64,000 nt of DNA, taken from positions 67,734,501 to 67,798,500 of the forward strand of contig JAKSXM010000007.1 in assembly GCA_022575985.1 (NCBI GenBank), read 5' to 3'. The DNA comes from Anagrus nilaparvatae (Eukaryota; Arthropoda; Insecta; Hymenoptera; Mymaridae). A program made the translations under genes and the position numbers. The stretch's first letter is position 1. Every line of letters begins with the position of its first letter. The notes beneath the pieces were generated by a model. It saw only the letters and a list, made by a program, of their open reading frames with translations. It was not told the origin of the DNA and did no database searches. Positions 61,100 through 64,000 of this stretch are shown here, piece by piece.

Positions 61100-61795
61100 A
61101 TTTCTCTAGTGAAGTTGCAAATTTCCTTAATTAGATTGCCCCGTAAAACCCCCTTTTTAGTTTCACGCCAGTCCCCGCCCTGTCTACTGTTTTGTCGTTT
61201 CCATTCATCCTATTCCTTCACAATATTATTCTTAATTTTCCCTCTGATTTCTTTGCAGACCCAAATATGCTCAAATGAATCTTCTTCTACTTTGCATACT
61301 CTATAGCTTCTATCAGTAAATCCTTTGCTCCCCTCTTTGCTTAAATAATTCCCACATCTATTTCAAGCCCACTGTTCCCTCCACTTACCCCTTATGTTTT
61401 CTTCTTCCCAATATTGCTCTCTTTCATAGCTACTTTTATAATCCTTGTAGCCTTTTCAGTATCTTGTTTTATCCACCCTGCTGAAGTCCCGTTTTATATC
61501 CTGCTATTTTAGAATATCAAGAGCTTCACGCATTTTCCCTCTGTTGACTTCTCCTTATACTCCTACGTTAAGCAACTGCTGTACATCTCCCTTCCCCACT
61601 TCTTCTCATACACTCTTTAAATCAATTTCCCACCTAGAAGTTATCCTATTTTTCAATGACCTGATCTCTTCTCTTAGGCAGATTTTTAGACATCTATTTT
61701 CTTCCATGTCCAGTATACTAGCTATGTAGGCAATTGCTCTTTCTCTTGTTGTTAATTGAATACTCTGGTGCAAGAACTTTACATGAATAGTACGT
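61100..61795 (-). pseudogene. C-terminal relic of the same retrotransposon family as 16285-18186
   Basis: The minus-strand reading ERAIAYIASILDMEENRCLK (61670-61740), then EIRSLKNR, EEVGKGDVQQLL, REQWAWNRCGNY and CKVEEDSFEHIWVCKE (C-x...H-x3-C cluster, ~61260), follows the order of the 17.4-18.2 kb relic (ERAINYISSILDLKEER, EEAGKGEMQKLL, REQWARIRCRNL). Several stops interrupt it. Only the part after the RT is present. Confidence 0.72.
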
Positions 61796-61805
61796 TAATT
61801 TTTGT

Positions 61806-61821
61806 GGCCCTGAAAAGAGCC
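61806..61821 (-). promoter_or_regulatory. histone-type mRNA 3' stem-loop
   Basis: The minus strand reads GGCTCTTTTCAGGGCC: six-base stem (one G-U pair), TTTC loop, followed by ACAAAA. It fits the animal histone 3' processing consensus GGYYCTTTTCAGRGCC. No histone coding sequence precedes it in the window, and no clear purine-rich downstream element follows. Confidence 0.5.
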
Positions 61822-62234
61822 GGTTGACTTTGCTTTGTAAGTTCATACTCAAAAATTCTCACCTATATTAAAATAAAATTCAGTCACTCAAATGCACACT
61901 CATATACACAAATACTAAAAAATACCTGGTGACTCTGAAAGTCCTAGTCCTTATGCCAGGCCTGCAACCTGCAGACGACGGCACCAGCGGCTGAACTGAT
62001 AAACATTTGGCGTCCAGAGGTCCCAACAATGACCTCGAGCTTGGCCAAGCCCCACAAAGAAACCAAATACTTTCAATAGCTCTTTCGTCCACACACATAC
62101 AAAAGCCTTCCTGGAGAAGAGCAACAGCAAAGCGAGAAATGTATCAGAAACAGTATTACCGATGGCAGCAAAAAATCAGCTAGCTACTCTCTGCGATGTG
62201 GTCCAAAGCAAAGCCTCTCTCTGAATGACGCGAA
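61822..62234 (-). other. G+C-rich unit of unknown nature
   Basis: From about 61920 to 62230 G+C is near half, unlike the rest of the window. On the minus strand there is a 72-codon open stretch (ends 61880) without a domain, and a GGTTGCAGGCC word that could be a weak B box. It lies between the 3' tail of a Jockey-like element and the histone-type stem-loop. Possibly a SINE or a transposed gene fragment. Confidence 0.35.
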
Positions 62235-64000
62235 TTCATTTCATTTCAAAAAGTCTTTATTGAGAATAAAATTATACATGGGACATTTAAGTCCGACAAT
62301 AGTACATAGGTTTTATTGCATTACCAAACCTGGAGGCGGTTCTAACATGCATTTAATCATATATTTTGCATTTTTTTTTTTTTTATTTAATTTTAACTTT
62401 GATACATAAATTTTCAGTCTGAAATAAATTTGTATGGCAAAAATTTGAAAAAAACCATGTTTATACTAAGAGATTATATATAAAAAATAAATATTAAATT
62501 AAGAGTTATTAATAAAAAGAAAGAAAATAAGTTATGTCTTAAACCTAAATTAATAAAATTAGAAAAAATTTAACAAAACAATATAAATTTTAGTTTCGTA
62601 TAAATTATATGAGCAGCGTATTACTCTATACTTTTGACCATAATACAATCCTTATTTAATTATATGATATCAAATTTGCCGTCCCGGTAAAGAATACAGC
62701 CTCGGATCATGCTAGCAAGCTTCGAGACTATCATTCCTCCCCAGAACGGCGAAAATGTTGTTTTGGCTATAGAAAGATTTGATGTGGCAATTTATATTTT
62801 ATTTTAAACGGTGCATTTTCGTGATTATATTGGCCAATATCTTTAAGCAATTCATTTTTCTTGATGTTAACTTTAAAGAAATTTTGGCAAGATTAATGAT
62901 GTTATCTTTTATTGTATTAATATTTAATGTTTTTCTAATTTCAGCATTTCTCATGTCTGTAAATTCGGACGAAAATTTTTTCAATATTTTATTTTGTATA
63001 ATTTCAAATTTATTTATATTAGAACGGCAGGTGTTGCTCCAGATGGGAGCAGCATACAACATTATTGGTCTAATAACCATTTTATATAACAGTAATTTAT
63101 TTTTAATGCTAAGATTGCTGTTTTGATTGATTAGGTTATATAATGATGAAACTGCACCATAAGTTTTACATCTTCTTTTACTAATATTTTCACTATAATT
63201 AAGGTTTTTATCCAAAATTACTCCCAAATATTTGACTGCTTTTTTGGGTGCGTTTACTAAATTATTTATTATGATAGAGTGATCTTTTTCTTTGACCTTT
63301 TTAGTAAATACAGTAAGTTCAGTTTTAGCTTCATTGATTTTAATTTTCCAGGTGTGGAAAAAATCACGAATTTGTTGGAAATGTTCATTAGCATTTTTAA
63401 CCGCAACTTGTTTTCTCCAGGAACTGGAAAGGATGGCTGTGTCATCAGCAAACAAAGCGATTTCAGTTTTACTATGTTTGGGGAGGTCATTGATAAAATA
63501 TAAAAATAATATTGACCCTAAAATTGAACCCTGGGGTACACCAACTTCAACTTTTTTGATTTTTGAGGTTCTATTATTTACTGTAGTAAAGAATTTTCTG
63601 TTTTTAAGATATCGTATTAGAATTTTAATAATGTACAAAGGAACTTTGTATTCTGCTAGCTTATAGATAAGTCCTTGATGCCATACGGTATCGAAGGCCT
63701 TTTCTGTATCTAGCAAGATCATGGCTGTTGACTTATTTATATTAAAGTTGTTACTAATATTATTGGTTATTCTTACTAGTTGTTGTACCGTACTTCTGTT
63801 TTTCATAAAGCCATATTGCTCAGGTATTATTATTTTTGACTCATTTTCAAAGTTCAGGAGTCTATTTAAAAGTATTCTTTCAAAGATTTTACTCAGGGTA
63901 GATAATAAGCTTATTGGCCTGTAGCTTGCAGGTAGTGACTTGTTTTTACTGGGTTTTTTAAAGGCTAATATATTGGCTGTTTTCCAATATTTGGGAAAAT
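62235..64000 (-). mobile_element. Jockey-type non-LTR retrotransposon, runs off the right edge
   Basis: The minus-strand 3' end is marked by AATAAAGAC and a GAAATGAAATGAA tail (62235-62260). A ~550 bp 3' UTR precedes it, then an open ORF to the window edge. Confidence 0.75.
62799..64000 (-). CDS. reverse transcriptase (ORF2) of a Jockey-type retrotransposon, partial at the window edge
   Basis: The frame is open from the edge (64000) to a stop at 62799, about 400 codons; the ATG at 63806 is internal. RT motifs in order: SYRPISLLSTLSKIFERIL (~63840-63895), QYGFMKNRSTVQQL, ILLDTEKAFDTVW (first catalytic D, ~63710), VPQGSILGSILFLYFINDLP, ALFADDTAIL (two aspartates, ~63441-63446), KTELTVF, KYLGVILDKNLNY, then RPIMLYAAPIW. 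The LFADDTA and AFDTVWH wording is that of the Jockey clade. The endonuclease would lie outside the window. No lesion seen, so it may be from a recently active copy. Confidence 0.88.
   Translation of the reverse strand, partial: FPKYWKTANILAFKKPSKNKSLPASYRPISLLSTLSKIFERILLNRLLNFENESKIIIPEQYGFMKNRSTVQQLVRITNNISNNFNINKSTAMILLDTEKAFDTVWHQGLIYKLAEYKVPLYIIKILIRYLKNRKFFTTVNNRTSKIKKVEVGVPQGSILGSILFLYFINDLPKHSKTEIALFADDTAILSSSWRKQVAVKNANEHFQQIRDFFHTWKIKINEAKTELTVFTKKVKEKDHSIIINNLVNAPKKAVKYLGVILDKNLNYSENISKRRCKTYGAVSSLYNLINQNSNLSIKNKLLLYKMVIRPIMLYAAPIWSNTCRSNINKFEIIQNKILKKFSSEFTDMRNAEIRKTLNINTIKDNIINLAKISLKLTSRKMNCLKILANIITKMHRLK

Noticed and set aside
61109..61729. Plus-strand serine- and threonine-rich open frames
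   Set aside because: They are antisense to the retroelement relic at 61100-61795, whose minus-strand reading matches the 17.4-18.2 kb relic.

Overview
The window is eukaryotic and very A+T-rich, roughly a fifth to a quarter G+C by eye. It has spliced coding exons with standard GT-AG borders, long empty stretches, and a dense load of insect-type transposable elements. Non-LTR reverse transcriptases of the Jockey/CR1/I-R1 kinds, an ISL2EU-type DNA transposon and many fold-back MITEs all point to an insect. The base composition and one retroelement family would suit a parasitoid wasp, but that is inference and the species cannot be fixed from the sequence.

The only clear host gene is on the + strand: four exons encoding two CUB domains (35992-36175, 36506-36702, 51317-51524, 51594-51844). 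Reading phase is kept across all three joins. It resembles the insect suppressor-of-lurcher-1 / Neto-like secreted or membrane proteins. A 14.6 kb intron separates CUB1 from CUB2 and is full of element debris. The 5' exons and probably the 3' exons were not recognised.

Layout. 1-5.0 kb: A+T-rich, no gene. 5.0-9.3 kb: a two-gene ISL2EU-type transposon with ~150 bp TIRs and AT flanks. It carries a THAP-DDE transposase on + (two frameshifts) and a convergent SWIM zinc finger-YqaJ nuclease gene on - (one in-frame stop). 11.9-13.1 kb: two MITEs. 16.3-18.2 kb: a decayed retroelement ORF split by a 0.9 kb fold-back whose removal restores the frame. 19.2-21.5 kb: two 5'-truncated non-LTR copies head to tail. 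26.6-30.6 kb: a fold-back invaded by a 5'-truncated but intact CR1/Jockey-like ORF with its poly(A). 31.4-32.9 kb: a 1.47 kb almost perfect palindrome. 33.7-35.8 kb: small hairpin repeats just upstream of the CUB1 exons. 39.8-50.7 kb (CUB intron): more RT relics, hairpins, fold-backs and a TTAA-flanked MITE. 52-59 kb: further MITEs and one RT relic. 61.1-64 kb: a retroelement relic, a histone-type 3' stem-loop, a G+C-rich unit, and a Jockey-like element running off the right edge with an open ORF.

The elements do not form one pathway. The most notable points are the ISL2EU gene pair, a 48 bp hairpin bearing ISL2EU-like ends, the long palindrome with its array of self-complementary 16-mers, and a short sequence phrase shared by otherwise different fold-back families.
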